Notes: generated by a model not told the origin, from the sequence alone. 64,000 bases of DNA from an uncultured Clostridia bacterium (GCA_944383015.1 CALWOC010000005.1:1-64000); one strand, 5' to 3'; counted from the first letter of the stretch, positions 40,395 to 49,621 are shown. Numbers and translations: made by a program.

Positions 40395-40423
40395 ATTATA
40401 CCAAACATAAGTTTTTAAGTCAA
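40395..40423 (-). promoter_or_regulatory. Promoter of ruvB operon
   Basis: TTGACT (40418-40423), 17-bp spacer, TATAAT (40395-40400) on the minus strand. Confidence 0.8.
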
Positions 40424-40480
40424 ACCATATATGGATATATTGTTTTGTTTTTCATATACATATATTGAGGAGAAATCATT

Positions 40481-41200
40481 ATGTTTTACACTATAAAAGT
40501 AAATTATAAAATAGTATTTATAACTATAATGTTAGTTACAGCAAATTTTTTAAACATATATATTAATGGTAATACTCAAACTAGAAAAGAATATTTAATT
40601 TCATTGTATAAAGAAAAAAAACTTCTCGTACTAACTTTTGATGATGGTCCAAGCAAATATACTTCAGAGCTCCTTGACTTTTTAGAAAGTACTAATACTC
40701 CTGCCACATTTTTCTTATTAGGTGAGCAAGCAGAAAAATATCCAGATATTGTCTTAAGAGAAAATTCAAGTAACAACTTAGTATGTATACATAGTTATAC
40801 ACACAAATTTTTCACTAAGATTTCTAAAGAAGAAGTTTTAGAACAAATAAATAAAACCTCAAATATAATACAAGATATAACTAATACTACTCCAAAATAT
40901 ATACGTGTACCTTATGGTATCATAGATGATAATGTAAAAGAAACTTTAAAAGAAGTAAACTTAGAAAATGTTTTATGGACTGTAGATTCACTCGATTGGA
41001 AACTTAAAGACAAAGACAAAGTAATAGAATATATTAAACAAAATACAACGGGTAATGATATTATTCTTATGCATGATATTTTACAAAGTAGCATTGATGC
41101 TGCAAAAGATATAATTACATATTATAAAGGGCTAGGCTATGAATTTGTAAGTGTTGATGAATTTTTGACAATAAAAGATATAGTAAAAAATAGTAAATAA
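40481..41200 (+). CDS. Polysaccharide deacetylase, membrane-anchored or secreted
   Basis: A 239-residue NodB-fold protein with an N-terminal hydrophobic helix (about 11-29, IVFITIMLVTANFLNIYI) that is a signal or anchor. All five motifs are seen: LTFDDGPSKYT, HSYTHKFF, YIRVPYGIID, WTVDSLDWK and IILMHDI. It probably removes acetyl groups from peptidoglycan or a surface polymer. GAGGAG lies 9 nt before the ATG. It stands with the thermonuclease gene on the plus strand, head to head with ruvB. Confidence 0.92.
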   Translation: MFYTIKVNYKIVFITIMLVTANFLNIYINGNTQTRKEYLISLYKEKKLLVLTFDDGPSKYTSELLDFLESTNTPATFFLLGEQAEKYPDIVLRENSSNNLVCIHSYTHKFFTKISKEEVLEQINKTSNIIQDITNTTPKYIRVPYGIIDDNVKETLKEVNLENVLWTVDSLDWKLKDKDKVIEYIKQNTTGNDIILMHDILQSSIDAAKDIITYYKGLGYEFVSVDEFLTIKDIVKNSK

Positions 41201-41247
41201 TTTGCTTTATTATTAATTTATTATATAATATTATTGGTGATAAATTA

Positions 41248-41829
41248 ATGAAGAATAAAATTAAATATCTAATTATAACTATACTCATCATATGTATTAC
41301 AATGTTTTTTGCAATATTTGCAAAAGATTTATTAAATAACAAAGCAAAACTAAATGAAAGTAATAGCTCAAATATACTAGATAATATCTTCAATACTAAT
41401 GATGAAATTAATCTTCAAGAAGCTTATGTAACAAAAGTAGTAGACGGAGATACAATATGGGTAAATATTGAAGGTAAAGAAGAAAAAATTAGATTAATTG
41501 GTGTTAATTCACCTGAATATACCAAAGAAGTAGAACCATATGGTAAAGAAGCAACTGAATTTACTACTCATAAACTATTAAATAAAACTATTTATTTACA
41601 AAAAGATGTATCAGATACTGATAGCTATGATAGACTTCTTAGATATGTATGGACTGATAAAATTGATGTGATAAATGAAGAAAACATAAAAAACTACTTA
41701 TTCAACTACTCTTTAGTATATGAGGGATATGCAGAAAGTAATTATTATAAGCCAGATATAACTTTGCAAAGTTATCTAGAAGATGCTCAAACTCAAGCAA
41801 AAGAAAACAAAAAAGGAATGTGGGAATAA
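41248..41829 (+). CDS. Thermonuclease-family (SNase) protein, membrane-anchored
   Basis: A 193-residue protein with a signal or anchor helix (residues 6-28, YLIITILIICITMFFAIFAK) and a Staphylococcus nuclease-like domain from about residue 65. Motifs include VVDGDTIWVN, IRLIGVNSPEY (catalytic Arg, Glu region) and DSYDRLLRYVW (second catalytic Arg). It would act outside the cell on DNA or RNA, probably with Ca2+. It is 47 nt after the deacetylase. Confidence 0.9.
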   Translation: MKNKIKYLIITILIICITMFFAIFAKDLLNNKAKLNESNSSNILDNIFNTNDEINLQEAYVTKVVDGDTIWVNIEGKEEKIRLIGVNSPEYTKEVEPYGKEATEFTTHKLLNKTIYLQKDVSDTDSYDRLLRYVWTDKIDVINEENIKNYLFNYSLVYEGYAESNYYKPDITLQSYLEDAQTQAKENKKGMWE

Positions 41830-41839
41830 CACATTCCTT
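41808..41839 (-). terminator. Terminator between the thermonuclease and S66 peptidase genes
   Basis: AAGGAATGTG (41813-41822) pairs with CACATTCCTT (41830-41839), inside the 3' end of the thermonuclease gene. The minus strand continues into six Ts, so it mainly serves the S66 gene. Confidence 0.75.
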
Positions 41840-42851
41840 ATATTAATTTTTGAGTTAATTTTCCTTTTCCATTATTATATTCAAATATAGCATAAGAGCC
41901 ATTTATCATGTACATCTGTGGTGGAATATGTCCAGTATCGACATTATATACTATTGGCACATTTAGTTCTCTTAAAGCTCTTTCCACAGCATCTTTAAAA
42001 GTAAAAAACTCATTATTGTTATATTGCATAAAAGAACGACCTATTAAAAATCCTCTTACATTTTTAAAATAATTTTTTTGCTTCATATACCAAAGTCTTC
42101 TATAAAATTCACATGGTGCAAGTTCACAGTTATCTAAATACCAAATAACTCCGTCATCATCAAATTGAGAAACAAATTCTTCAATTTTATCCAAATCAGT
42201 TCCAGAAATCATATTAAACACATCTATACATCCACCAATTAGTCTTCCTTCAAATTTTACATTATTAGTATCACATTCATATATATTTTTTTCAGTTAAA
42301 TTATATCCCTTTAAGTTTCCTTCTTCAAATTCTTGCTTTTGATATTTTTCAAAACTTTCTTGAACAAACTCATTTTCATCTTTAAACATAAAGTCTAAAG
42401 AATCCTGTAATGACTTAAATCTTGGTTTCATAGCATAATCGCTTATATTTTCCATATTAATAGTAGCAATATTAAAATTTGTTGTTATATATAAATTTAA
42501 AAGTGACGGATCGGAAAAACCTTGAAACCATTTTACATTATTTCTAATTATATCTTCATGGCCTTTTAAGTATGGAAGCATTTCCATTAAAAACTCTCCA
42601 CCTCTTGCTGCTATTATATATTTTACATCAGGATTCTTATATAATTCTAGAAATTCCTCTGCTCTTCTTTTTCCATCTGAGCTTACAATTCCAGTACTTC
42701 TAACATTACTTGTTTCTACAACTTTAAGACCTAACTCTTTTAAATTATTTATAGCTAAATCTATCTTTTCATCATTTGCTGGCATTGACACCGCAGTTAT
42801 TCCAACCGTATCTCCAACTTTTAATTTATTTGGATAAATTATTTTTCCCAT
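41838..42851 (-). CDS. S66-family peptidase (LD-carboxypeptidase/MccF-like)
   Basis: A 337-residue serine peptidase. It starts YPNKLKVGDTVGITAVSMPA, has the nucleophile in FQGFSDPSLLNLYIT, and the catalytic His near the end in VYNVDTGHIPPQ, with GGCIDVFNMISGTDL in the middle. MccF-like enzymes cleave the antibiotic microcin C acyl bond; LdcA trims cell-wall tetrapeptides. The long insertion and GFSDPS form point to the MccF side. It is 5 nt after rsmE. Confidence 0.85.
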   Translation of the reverse strand: MGKIIYPNKLKVGDTVGITAVSMPANDEKIDLAINNLKELGLKVVETSNVRSTGIVSSDGKRRAEEFLELYKNPDVKYIIAARGGEFLMEMLPYLKGHEDIIRNNVKWFQGFSDPSLLNLYITTNFNIATINMENISDYAMKPRFKSLQDSLDFMFKDENEFVQESFEKYQKQEFEEGNLKGYNLTEKNIYECDTNNVKFEGRLIGGCIDVFNMISGTDLDKIEEFVSQFDDDGVIWYLDNCELAPCEFYRRLWYMKQKNYFKNVRGFLIGRSFMQYNNNEFFTFKDAVERALRELNVPIVYNVDTGHIPPQMYMINGSYAIFEYNNGKGKLTQKLI

Positions 42852-42856
42852 ATTTT

Positions 42857-43588
42857 TTACTCCTCCATTTCATATATAATTATTGATAATAATTTTATTG
42901 CAGCAGTCTCTGCTCTTAATATTCTATCACCTAAACTAACGCAACATACATTTTTAAAACTATTTAGCTCTTCTGCTTCTTGAATAGCAAATCCTCCTTC
43001 TGCACCAATTATTATCCCCACATTATTTATTTTCCTTTCCTTTAAATCTATAATTTCATTTCTTAAAGAATCTTTTGACGCCTCATAAGCAAAAAATACT
43101 TTTTCTTCATTTAAAGCACTTTTTAGCTTTTTAAAATCTAAGAACTCTTCAACTTGAACTGTATCCATTCTTCCACACTGTTTACAAGCTTCATCTGCAA
43201 TTTTTTGTAATTTTTCTCTGCGTTTGTCTCTTGCTTTTTCATCTAATTTTACTACTACATTTTTAGAAAAGAAAGGAACAATTTTTTTTACTCCTATTTC
43301 AACAGATTTTTGTACTAAAAAATCCATTTTTTCAGATTTTAAAAAACCAATATAAAGAGTTATATTACTAGTAGGTATTCCTATTTGTGGAGCTTTTTTT
43401 ATATATTCTAAGTCAATATTATCTTTTCCAATTGATACTATTTTATATATATTTTCATTTACTATTATACTATCTTCCACATTGTGCCTTAAAACTTGTA
43501 TATGTTTTACTTCAGGTCCTCTTATATTAATATTATTATTTTCTAAAACATTAATATCTTCATTTTTTACTATAAATCTTCTTGCCAT
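42857..43588 (-). CDS. rsmE: 16S rRNA (uracil(1498)-N(3))-methyltransferase
   Basis: A 243-residue SPOUT enzyme that methylates U1498 of 16S rRNA. It opens ARRFIVKNEDI, has LYIGFLKSEKMDFLVQKSVE, CKQCGRMD, the knot region GIIIGAEGGFAIQEAEELNS and LGDRILRAETAAIKLLS. I chose ATG 43588 because GGAGG lies between it and an ATG four codons upstream. It has its own promoter. Confidence 0.95.
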   Translation of the reverse strand: MARRFIVKNEDINVLENNNINIRGPEVKHIQVLRHNVEDSIIVNENIYKIVSIGKDNIDLEYIKKAPQIGIPTSNITLYIGFLKSEKMDFLVQKSVEIGVKKIVPFFSKNVVVKLDEKARDKRREKLQKIADEACKQCGRMDTVQVEEFLDFKKLKSALNEEKVFFAYEASKDSLRNEIIDLKERKINNVGIIIGAEGGFAIQEAEELNSFKNVCCVSLGDRILRAETAAIKLLSIIIYEMEE

Positions 43589-43614
43589 ATTTTCCTCCAT
43601 AATCTTTAAATAAG

Positions 43615-43643
43615 ATTATATAACTATAAAAAAATAAAGTCAA
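43615..43643 (-). promoter_or_regulatory. Promoter of rsmE operon
   Basis: TTGACT (43638-43643), 17-bp spacer, TATAAT (43615-43620) on the minus strand. Confidence 0.8.
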
Positions 43644-43655
43644 TGTACAAAAAAA

Positions 43656-43686
43656 ATAACGCCTAAGCGTTATTTTAAATTATGCA
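43656..43686 (-). terminator. Terminator of inorganic pyrophosphatase gene
   Basis: AAAATAACGC (43663-43672) pairs with GCGTTATTTT (43677-43686) around CTAA; the minus strand continues into a T-run. Confidence 0.85.
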
Positions 43687-44600
43687 TTTTCTTGTAATAC
43701 AGGAAGTATTTGTTTTTTTCTAGATACAACACCTGGTAAAAATGCTGTATTATCTTCAAGCTTTTTATTAAAGCCTTTTTCAAATATTTCAGTAGAATTT
43801 CCTAAAACAATTGCTTGTGAATTGCTCTCTAATATATCTGTTATAACAAACACAAATATATCAAGATTATTTTCTTCAATATCTTTTTTTATTGCAGCTT
43901 CAAAATCTGCTTTTCTCTTCATCATCTCAGTAATATCTGCTGTATTTACTTGTGCAACCTTTGCTTTTTTATCCTTTAAATCACATTTTTTGCAATCAAG
44001 TGCTATTAGCTCTTCTGCTGTATAATCGCTTAAATCTGTTCCTGCTTTAAGCATTTCAAGTCCATATGTATTATAGTCCACTTCAGCAATTTTAGATAGT
44101 TCTTTTACTGCTTTTTCATCTTCAGCTGTTTTTGTTGGAGATTTTAGCAATAATGTATCTGAAATTATAGCACTAAGCATAAGTCCTGCTAATTTCTTAT
44201 CTATCTCTAATCCATATTCTTTATACATTTTAAGTAAAATTGTATTTGTACATCCAACAGGCTCTGCTCTATAATATAAAGGTTCTGCTGTATTAAAATC
44301 ACAAATTCTATGATGATCTACAACCATTTTTATTTTTGCTTTATCTATTCCATCAACACTTTGTGAAAATTCGTTATGATCGACTAATATAACTTCTTGA
44401 CCTTCTTCTACACTAGAAATTAATTCTGGTGCTTCAAATCCAAAATAATTTAGAGCAAATTTTGTCTCTTTATTTAATTCTCCAAGTCTTACTGCCTTTG
44501 CCTCTTTACCTAATTTCTTTTGAAAATCTGACATTACAATTGCTGAGCAGATTGTATCTGTATCAGGACTTTTATGTCCAAAAACTAACATTTTTTCCAT
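43680..44600 (-). CDS. ppaC: Manganese-dependent inorganic pyrophosphatase (family II)
   Basis: A 306-residue DHH enzyme that hydrolyses pyrophosphate in the cytosol. Metal motifs: FGHKSPDTDTICSAIVMSDF, EVILVDHNEFSQS and KMVVDHHRICDF; the C-terminal SRKKQILPVL binds phosphate. No CBS insert is present. I chose ATG 44600 (AAGGAAG upstream) over an in-frame ATG 14 codons earlier that lies inside the end of der. It follows der by 16 nt. Confidence 0.96.
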   Translation of the reverse strand: MEKMLVFGHKSPDTDTICSAIVMSDFQKKLGKEAKAVRLGELNKETKFALNYFGFEAPELISSVEEGQEVILVDHNEFSQSVDGIDKAKIKMVVDHHRICDFNTAEPLYYRAEPVGCTNTILLKMYKEYGLEIDKKLAGLMLSAIISDTLLLKSPTKTAEDEKAVKELSKIAEVDYNTYGLEMLKAGTDLSDYTAEELIALDCKKCDLKDKKAKVAQVNTADITEMMKRKADFEAAIKKDIEENNLDIFVFVITDILESNSQAIVLGNSTEIFEKGFNKKLEDNTAFLPGVVSRKKQILPVLQENA

Positions 44601-44616
44601 ATTATATCTTCCTTTC

Positions 44617-45945
44617 TTATTCATCCTTACCTTTTCTTTCACGTATTATCATATGAATTGGTGTACCTTTAAAGCTAAATTGTTTTCTTAAATGATTTTC
44701 AATATATCTAACATATGAAAAATGCATTAATTGCTTTGAATTAACAAATATTACAAAAGTAGGAGGTCTTACTGATACTTGTGTCATATAGTACACTTTA
44801 AGTCTTCTTCCTTTATCTGATGGTGGCTGTGTTATTGTAACTGCTTCTGCTAGAACATCATTTAGTAATCCCGTTGGTACTCTTTGACTATTTTGCTTAT
44901 CTATTTCATTTATCATTGAAAAAAGTTTCTCTATTCTTTGACCAGTAATAGCTGAAATAAATATTATAGGTGCATAAGATAAGTATGCAAGTTTTTCATA
45001 AACTTGTCTTTTATATTTTTCCATAGTATTTGTTTCTTTTTCTATTAAGTCCCACTTATTTATTACTATAATTACACCTTTTCCTGCCTCATGAGCAATT
45101 CCTGCGATTTTTTCGTCTTGTTCTGTTACACCTTCTGTTGCATCAATCATAATTAAACAAACATTTGCCTTCTCAATTGCAGATTTAGCTTTTAAAACAG
45201 AGTACTTTTCTAAATTATCATATACTTTATTCTTTCTTCTAATACCTGCTGTATCAACAAAAATATACTTTCCATATTTATTTTCAAAATATGTGTCTAT
45301 TGAATCTCTAGTAGTTCCAGCAATATCTGATACAATAACTCTTTCTTCACCTAATATCTTATTTATTAAGGAAGACTTACCAGCATTAGGTTTTCCTATT
45401 ACAGCAACCCTAATTGTTTCATCATCTTCCTCTTCTGATTCTATGTTATCAAAATTATCATATATTGCATCTAGTAATTCCCCAATACCAAGCTTCTTTC
45501 CTGCAGAGATTGGATAAGGTTCACCAAGACCTAAGCTATAAAATTCATAAATTTCATCTGGTGGAGCTCCAACTCTATCACATTTATTACACACAAGAAT
45601 TACAGGCTTTTTTGTTTTTCTAAGCATTTGTGCAACTTCTTCGTCTGATACTGTAACACCAGCTTTTACATCTGTAATAAATACAATTACATCTGCAATA
45701 TCCATAGCAAGTTCTGCTTGTCTTCTCATCTGCTTTAAAATAATATCATCTGATTCTGGTTCAATTCCGCCTGTATCAATAACTTGAAAAGTTGTTCCAC
45801 GCCACTGACAATTTGCATATATTCTATCTCTTGTAACACCAGGAATGTCTTTTATTATAGCTATCTTTTCTCCTGCTAATACATTAAACAAAGTTGACTT
45901 ACCTACATTTGGTCTTCCAACAATTGCTACTACCTTTTTTGACAT
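44617..45945 (-). CDS. der: Ribosome biogenesis GTPase Der (EngA)
   Basis: A 442-residue protein with two GTPase domains in tandem and a KH-like end, required for 50S subunit assembly. G1 motifs are GRPNVGKSTLFN and GKPNAGKSSLIN; G3 are DTGGIEPES and DTAGIRRKN; G4 are NKCD and NKWD. The KH domain ends FKGTPIHMIIRERKGKDE. GGGAGG lies 8 nt before ATG 45945. Confidence 0.97.
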   Translation of the reverse strand: MSKKVVAIVGRPNVGKSTLFNVLAGEKIAIIKDIPGVTRDRIYANCQWRGTTFQVIDTGGIEPESDDIILKQMRRQAELAMDIADVIVFITDVKAGVTVSDEEVAQMLRKTKKPVILVCNKCDRVGAPPDEIYEFYSLGLGEPYPISAGKKLGIGELLDAIYDNFDNIESEEEDDETIRVAVIGKPNAGKSSLINKILGEERVIVSDIAGTTRDSIDTYFENKYGKYIFVDTAGIRRKNKVYDNLEKYSVLKAKSAIEKANVCLIMIDATEGVTEQDEKIAGIAHEAGKGVIIVINKWDLIEKETNTMEKYKRQVYEKLAYLSYAPIIFISAITGQRIEKLFSMINEIDKQNSQRVPTGLLNDVLAEAVTITQPPSDKGRRLKVYYMTQVSVRPPTFVIFVNSKQLMHFSYVRYIENHLRKQFSFKGTPIHMIIRERKGKDE

Positions 45946-45986
45946 TTTTTGCCTCCCTTCTACTCTTAAGTAATTTTAACGTATAT

Positions 45987-46015
45987 ATTTTATCATTTTT
46001 TATGTAAAAAGTCAA
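45987..46015 (-). promoter_or_regulatory. Promoter of der-ppaC
   Basis: TTGACT (46010-46015), 17-bp spacer ending in TGA, TAAAAT (45987-45992) on the minus strand. Confidence 0.72.
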
Positions 46016-46032
46016 AGCAATTAATACATATT

Positions 46033-46067
46033 AAATAAAAGGTTCTTAGTATGATTTTCTAAGAACC
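46033..46067 (-). terminator. Terminator of the sortase operon
   Basis: GGTTCTTAG (46041-46049) pairs with CTAAGAACC (46059-46067); the minus strand continues TTTTATTT. The stem includes the stop of the last gene. Confidence 0.82.
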
Positions 46068-46268
46068 CTTATTTTTCTTTTTTATTATTTCATCTAAACT
46101 ATTATGTTCCTTTTTTTCTCTTTTAGCATTAATTGTATTTATAATTAAGTCTAGTATAATAGTAAATATTATAAGTAATGTTGGATATAAGATACTTAAT
46201 CCATAAAATTTAGATAAAAACACTAATATAATAGATAATATTGCAAAAAATAATACTGAATAGTTCAT
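46059..46268 (-). CDS. Small two-helix membrane protein of the sortase operon
   Basis: A 69-residue protein with two membrane helices (about 3-20, YSVLFFAILSIILVFLSK, and 25-46) and a Lys-rich tail. Its start overlaps the stop of the upstream gene (TAATG), so it is translationally coupled as the third gene behind the sortase. No family recognised. It may help hold or deliver sortase substrates, but that is only context. Confidence 0.62.
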   Translation of the reverse strand: MNYSVLFFAILSIILVFLSKFYGLSILYPTLLIIFTIILDLIINTINAKREKKEHNSLDEIIKKKNKGS

Positions 46269-46816
46269 TACTTATATATAATCTCCTGTCCAAAATACTT
46301 GTTTATTATTTCTGCAAGTGCTGTTTTATCTATACTTATCTCCTCTTCTGGTTTTCCAAGAGGTGAACTATATAAATATTTTTGTGTACCATCTGCAAAT
46401 TTAATATACAAATTCCATTTCATGTCTGTTACTATAGATTCTTTATCATTCATTTTTTCTATAATACCACTATTATATACTTCCTCATTAAAATCTAAGT
46501 ATTTTCCTCTAGATATTTCTTTTATTTCCTGTACCTCTATTGTATTATATTCTAGAAAAATTTGCTTAGTATCAGTCTCTGTAATTGAATACACATCATA
46601 TCCTTCACCTGTATCTTCTGTATAAATAAACTGTACTAGCGCATTATCTTTATGTGAATGATACTTATCTTCCTTATATACGTAAATTCCAGCACCAACG
46701 CATACACATATTACTAAAATTGCAACTACAATAAATATATAATGAATATTATCCGGATTTAAAAACCTTTCCTTATCTTTTTTTAAATTATTTTCTTTCT
46801 TTATCTTTTTAGGCAT
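46268..46816 (-). CDS. Membrane-anchored hypothetical protein of the sortase operon
   Basis: A 182-residue protein: 25 mostly charged residues, one helix at about 27-48 (YIFIVVAILVICVCVGAGIY), and an outer domain of about 130 residues rich in Tyr, Glu and Asp. Its start overlaps the sortase stop (TAATG). No family recognised and no sorting signal. Its conserved partnership with the sortase would be the thing to test. Confidence 0.65.
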   Translation of the reverse strand: MPKKIKKENNLKKDKERFLNPDNIHYIFIVVAILVICVCVGAGIYVYKEDKYHSHKDNALVQFIYTEDTGEGYDVYSITETDTKQIFLEYNTIEVQEIKEISRGKYLDFNEEVYNSGIIEKMNDKESIVTDMKWNLYIKFADGTQKYLYSSPLGKPEEEISIDKTALAEIINKYFGQEIIYK

Positions 46817-47466
46817 TAAATAACACCTTCCTCTTGTTCTTGTTCATCTAATTCTCTTTCAGATGTAAGCTCACCTTTTACTACGATTCTTTTTGTTGCA
46901 GCTTGCGTACATGTGATCATTGTTATTTCTCTTTTTGTTCCACCCTTTAACACATCAGTTCTAGAAGGATCAACAGTTTCTGTAGATGTTACTGTGTATA
47001 TATACTCATGTGTCTTTGTTACAATTCTTACTTTATCTCCTATTTGAACTTTATGTAAATCTCTAAATATTTCTGTATAAATATTATTATGTGCTGCTAC
47101 ACTAAAATTTCCAATTTGTCCTGGTTCCGCACTGCCAACAAACTTTCCTATATAATTTTTTAGCGTCTCATCATCTGTTCCTTCAACAATTTGTCCTCTA
47201 ATTGACTGAGACGGAATATCTAAAACTGCAATAGCATTTCCTGTTACTCTTAAAGGTGTATTTTCTCCTCCTGTAAGAGTAGCTAATATATTATTATCTT
47301 CTGACGAACCAGAAAAATTAATCTGTTCTGTTAAAGACTTAATACTTTCCTTATTTAACAAGTTTTTTACCTCTATAATTGCAAAAGATGTAACCGCAAT
47401 AAACAATACAAGTATTACAAGTTCTTTTGCTCTTGCCTTAAATTTAAAACTTCTTAGCTTTTTCAT
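46816..47466 (-). CDS. Sortase, class D-like
   Basis: A 216-residue transpeptidase that links surface proteins to the wall. It has an N-terminal anchor (about 15-31) and the catalytic triad His126 (FSVAAHNNIY), Cys186 (ITMITCTQAA) and Arg193 (TKRIVVKG). The TxTC form and the IPSQSIRGQIVEG start of the catalytic domain fit classes D or E more than A; the class is not certain. I chose ATG 47466 (GGAGG 9 nt upstream). Two coupled membrane proteins follow. A likely client, the VTNTG surface protein, is 11 kb away. Confidence 0.88.
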   Translation of the reverse strand: MKKLRSFKFKARAKELVILVLFIAVTSFAIIEVKNLLNKESIKSLTEQINFSGSSEDNNILATLTGGENTPLRVTGNAIAVLDIPSQSIRGQIVEGTDDETLKNYIGKFVGSAEPGQIGNFSVAAHNNIYTEIFRDLHKVQIGDKVRIVTKTHEYIYTVTSTETVDPSRTDVLKGGTKREITMITCTQAATKRIVVKGELTSERELDEQEQEEGVI

Positions 47467-47515
47467 TAGTACCATCCTCCTATATACAACAATAAAAACA
47501 TTATTCTACTTTTTA

Positions 47516-47545
47516 ATTATAGCACATAATTTTATTTTTAGTCAA
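47516..47545 (-). promoter_or_regulatory. Promoter of the sortase operon
   Basis: TTGACT (47540-47545), 18-bp spacer ending in TGC, TATAAT (47516-47521) on the minus strand. Confidence 0.75.
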
Positions 47546-47624
47546 TGATATTTGTAATTATAATTTATGTAATCTCATATACTTTATCATCAATGTATTT
47601 TTTTATATAAAAAAGCGACCATAA

Positions 47625-47653
47625 TTGACTTTTTTCTTGATTTGATATATAAT
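47625..47653 (+). promoter_or_regulatory. Promoter of the GT4 glycosyltransferase gene
   Basis: TTGACT (47625-47630), 17-bp spacer, TATAAT (47648-47653) on the plus strand, divergent from the sortase promoter by about 80 bases. Confidence 0.8.
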
Positions 47654-47719
47654 GTTTGTGTTATTTTAACAATAAAATGTAACATTATTTATAATATATT
47701 TTTAAGGAGTTGTAATAAT

Positions 47720-49000
47720 ATGAAAATAGGTATTTTTACTGATACATATAATCCTGTTACATCTGGTGTAGTAACATCAATTAATATGGTAGAACAGGAA
47801 CTTAAAAAAAGAGGTCATGAAGTATATGTTTTTACAACCTCAAAATCAGTTCAACCAAATGAAAATCAAACACTATATATGCTAAATAGTATTCCACTTC
47901 TTATTGCTAAACAATATAAAAATAGAATTGCAACATTCTATTCAAGAGAAATTGCAAAGCAAATAAAAGAAATTGGTCTTGATATCGTTCATACTCAAAC
48001 TGAATTTAGTGTTGGAGCATTTGGAAAAATTATATCTAGAAAATATGATATACCTTTTATTCATACTTATCATACAATGTGGGAGGATTATGTTCACTAT
48101 ATTTCTCCAATAAAAGGAAGAAATATACGTTTAAAAAGACTAGCTCGTACATTTTCAAGGGCTTTTGTAAGAAAAGCTGAATGTGTTATAACTCCATCAA
48201 ATAAAACAGCAAAATACTTAAAATACAAATGCAATGTAAAAAATAAACCTATATACATCATACCAACAGGTATTGACATAGCTCCTTTTAAAAGCAGTAA
48301 TTTTTCACTTGAAGAAAAAAATAAATTAAAAGAATCTCTAGGAATAAAGCAAGATGAAAAAGTTATACTTTTTTTAGGAAGAGTAGCAAGCGAAAAAAGC
48401 ATAGATGTTTTAATGGATGTTATGCCTTCTATATTTAAAGATCATCCCAATTACAAATTTTTAATTGTTGGAGACGGTCCATCTAAGAAAAGTCTAGAAG
48501 AGCAAGCTAAAAAATTAAATATCGAAAACAAAGTCATATTTACTGGTAAAGTTCCATGGAATGAAGTTCCTAAATACTATAATTTAGGAGATGTCTTTGT
48601 TAATGCATCTATTACTGAAACACAGGGTCTAACATTTATAGAAGCAATGGCTGCAGAAGTTCCTGTAGTTGCAAAATATGCTCCTAACCTTTCAGAATTT
48701 ATTAAAAATAATAAAAATGGAATTCTTGTAAAGAAAAATGCAGACTTTAAAAATGCAATCGTTGATGTAATTGAAAATAAAAATTTAAAAGAAACTATAA
48801 TAAAAGGTGGAAATGAAACTGCTAAAGAATACTCAATTGAAGTATTTGGAGATAAACTTGAAATGCTATACTCTGAAATAATTAAGCTACACAAAGCAAA
48901 GAAAGAATTAGCAACAAAAGAAGAAAAAAATGTACAAAAGAAAACAATATATAAACGTATAAGAGAAAAACTAAAAATTTTAGCAAAAATTAAAAAATAG
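47720..49000 (+). CDS. GT4 glycosyltransferase (diacylglycerol glucosyltransferase-like)
   Basis: A 426-residue retaining glycosyltransferase of family 4. The N-terminal domain starts IGIFTDTYNPVTSGVVTSIN, followed by HTYHTMWEDYVHYI, and the C-terminal domain has IPTGIDIAPF, VILFLGRVASEKSIDVLMD and VFVNASITETQGLTFIEAMA with the EX7E motif. This order matches the 1,2-diacylglycerol 3-glucosyltransferases that make membrane glycolipid. A basic tail of about 30 residues ends it. I chose ATG 47720 (AAGGAG 10 nt upstream); an upstream ATG lies in the promoter. Confidence 0.88.
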   Translation: MKIGIFTDTYNPVTSGVVTSINMVEQELKKRGHEVYVFTTSKSVQPNENQTLYMLNSIPLLIAKQYKNRIATFYSREIAKQIKEIGLDIVHTQTEFSVGAFGKIISRKYDIPFIHTYHTMWEDYVHYISPIKGRNIRLKRLARTFSRAFVRKAECVITPSNKTAKYLKYKCNVKNKPIYIIPTGIDIAPFKSSNFSLEEKNKLKESLGIKQDEKVILFLGRVASEKSIDVLMDVMPSIFKDHPNYKFLIVGDGPSKKSLEEQAKKLNIENKVIFTGKVPWNEVPKYYNLGDVFVNASITETQGLTFIEAMAAEVPVVAKYAPNLSEFIKNNKNGILVKKNADFKNAIVDVIENKNLKETIIKGGNETAKEYSIEVFGDKLEMLYSEIIKLHKAKKELATKEEKNVQKKTIYKRIREKLKILAKIKK

Positions 49001-49013
49001 GATGTGATATTTT

Positions 49014-49619
49014 ATGTGGCTGATTACAGTTTTGCTAGTTATAGTAATATTTTTACTCTTAGTAGTAATAATGGATACAGCAATGAAACTAGCACTTATG
49101 ATTACAACACTTTATAACTATGATACTAAAAAATTATTTATACCAGCAGCTTTAACTGTTGCTCTTTGGGCAATTCTTTTATTTGGATGCTATAACTCAA
49201 TTAACTCATCTTTAGACAATAATGCTGTTGATATACTATTTGCAATGATTTTTGATAAAGAAATGATTTCACAGTACTCTGGTATATTACTTAGAAGTTT
49301 ATTATCTACATTTTTAATAGGTACACTTTTACAATCATTTACTTATTATACTGTAAATATAAACTATCAAAAAATAACTGGTACAGTAAGATTCTCTTTT
49401 AAAAAATTATTTAGGAAATTATATAAAAAAATATTTAAAAAAGACTTATCTAATAATAAAAATGATGCTCTTTCAGAAATTCAAAGAGGTCCAAAAAAAC
49501 TTACTTTTATCCGTGCAATAATAACAAGTGTTATCTCAATGCTAATAACTGTTGTTTTATGTTACTTATTGTTTATGATTGGTACGCTTTTAAGTGATAA
49601 TTTTTTAAATATATTCTAA
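49014..49619 (+). CDS. Membrane protein following the GT4 gene
   Basis: A 201-residue protein with four or five membrane helices (about 2-27, 41-62, 95-115 and 165-190) and a basic cytoplasmic loop (RKLYKKIFKKDLSNNKN). It follows the GT4 gene by 13 nt and ends at a convergent terminator, so the two form one unit. No family recognised; a role in glycolipid handling is an inference from the neighbour. Confidence 0.68.
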   Translation: MWLITVLLVIVIFLLLVVIMDTAMKLALMITTLYNYDTKKLFIPAALTVALWAILLFGCYNSINSSLDNNAVDILFAMIFDKEMISQYSGILLRSLLSTFLIGTLLQSFTYYTVNINYQKITGTVRFSFKKLFRKLYKKIFKKDLSNNKNDALSEIQRGPKKLTFIRAIITSVISMLITVVLCYLLFMIGTLLSDNFLNIF

Positions 49620-49621
49620 AT

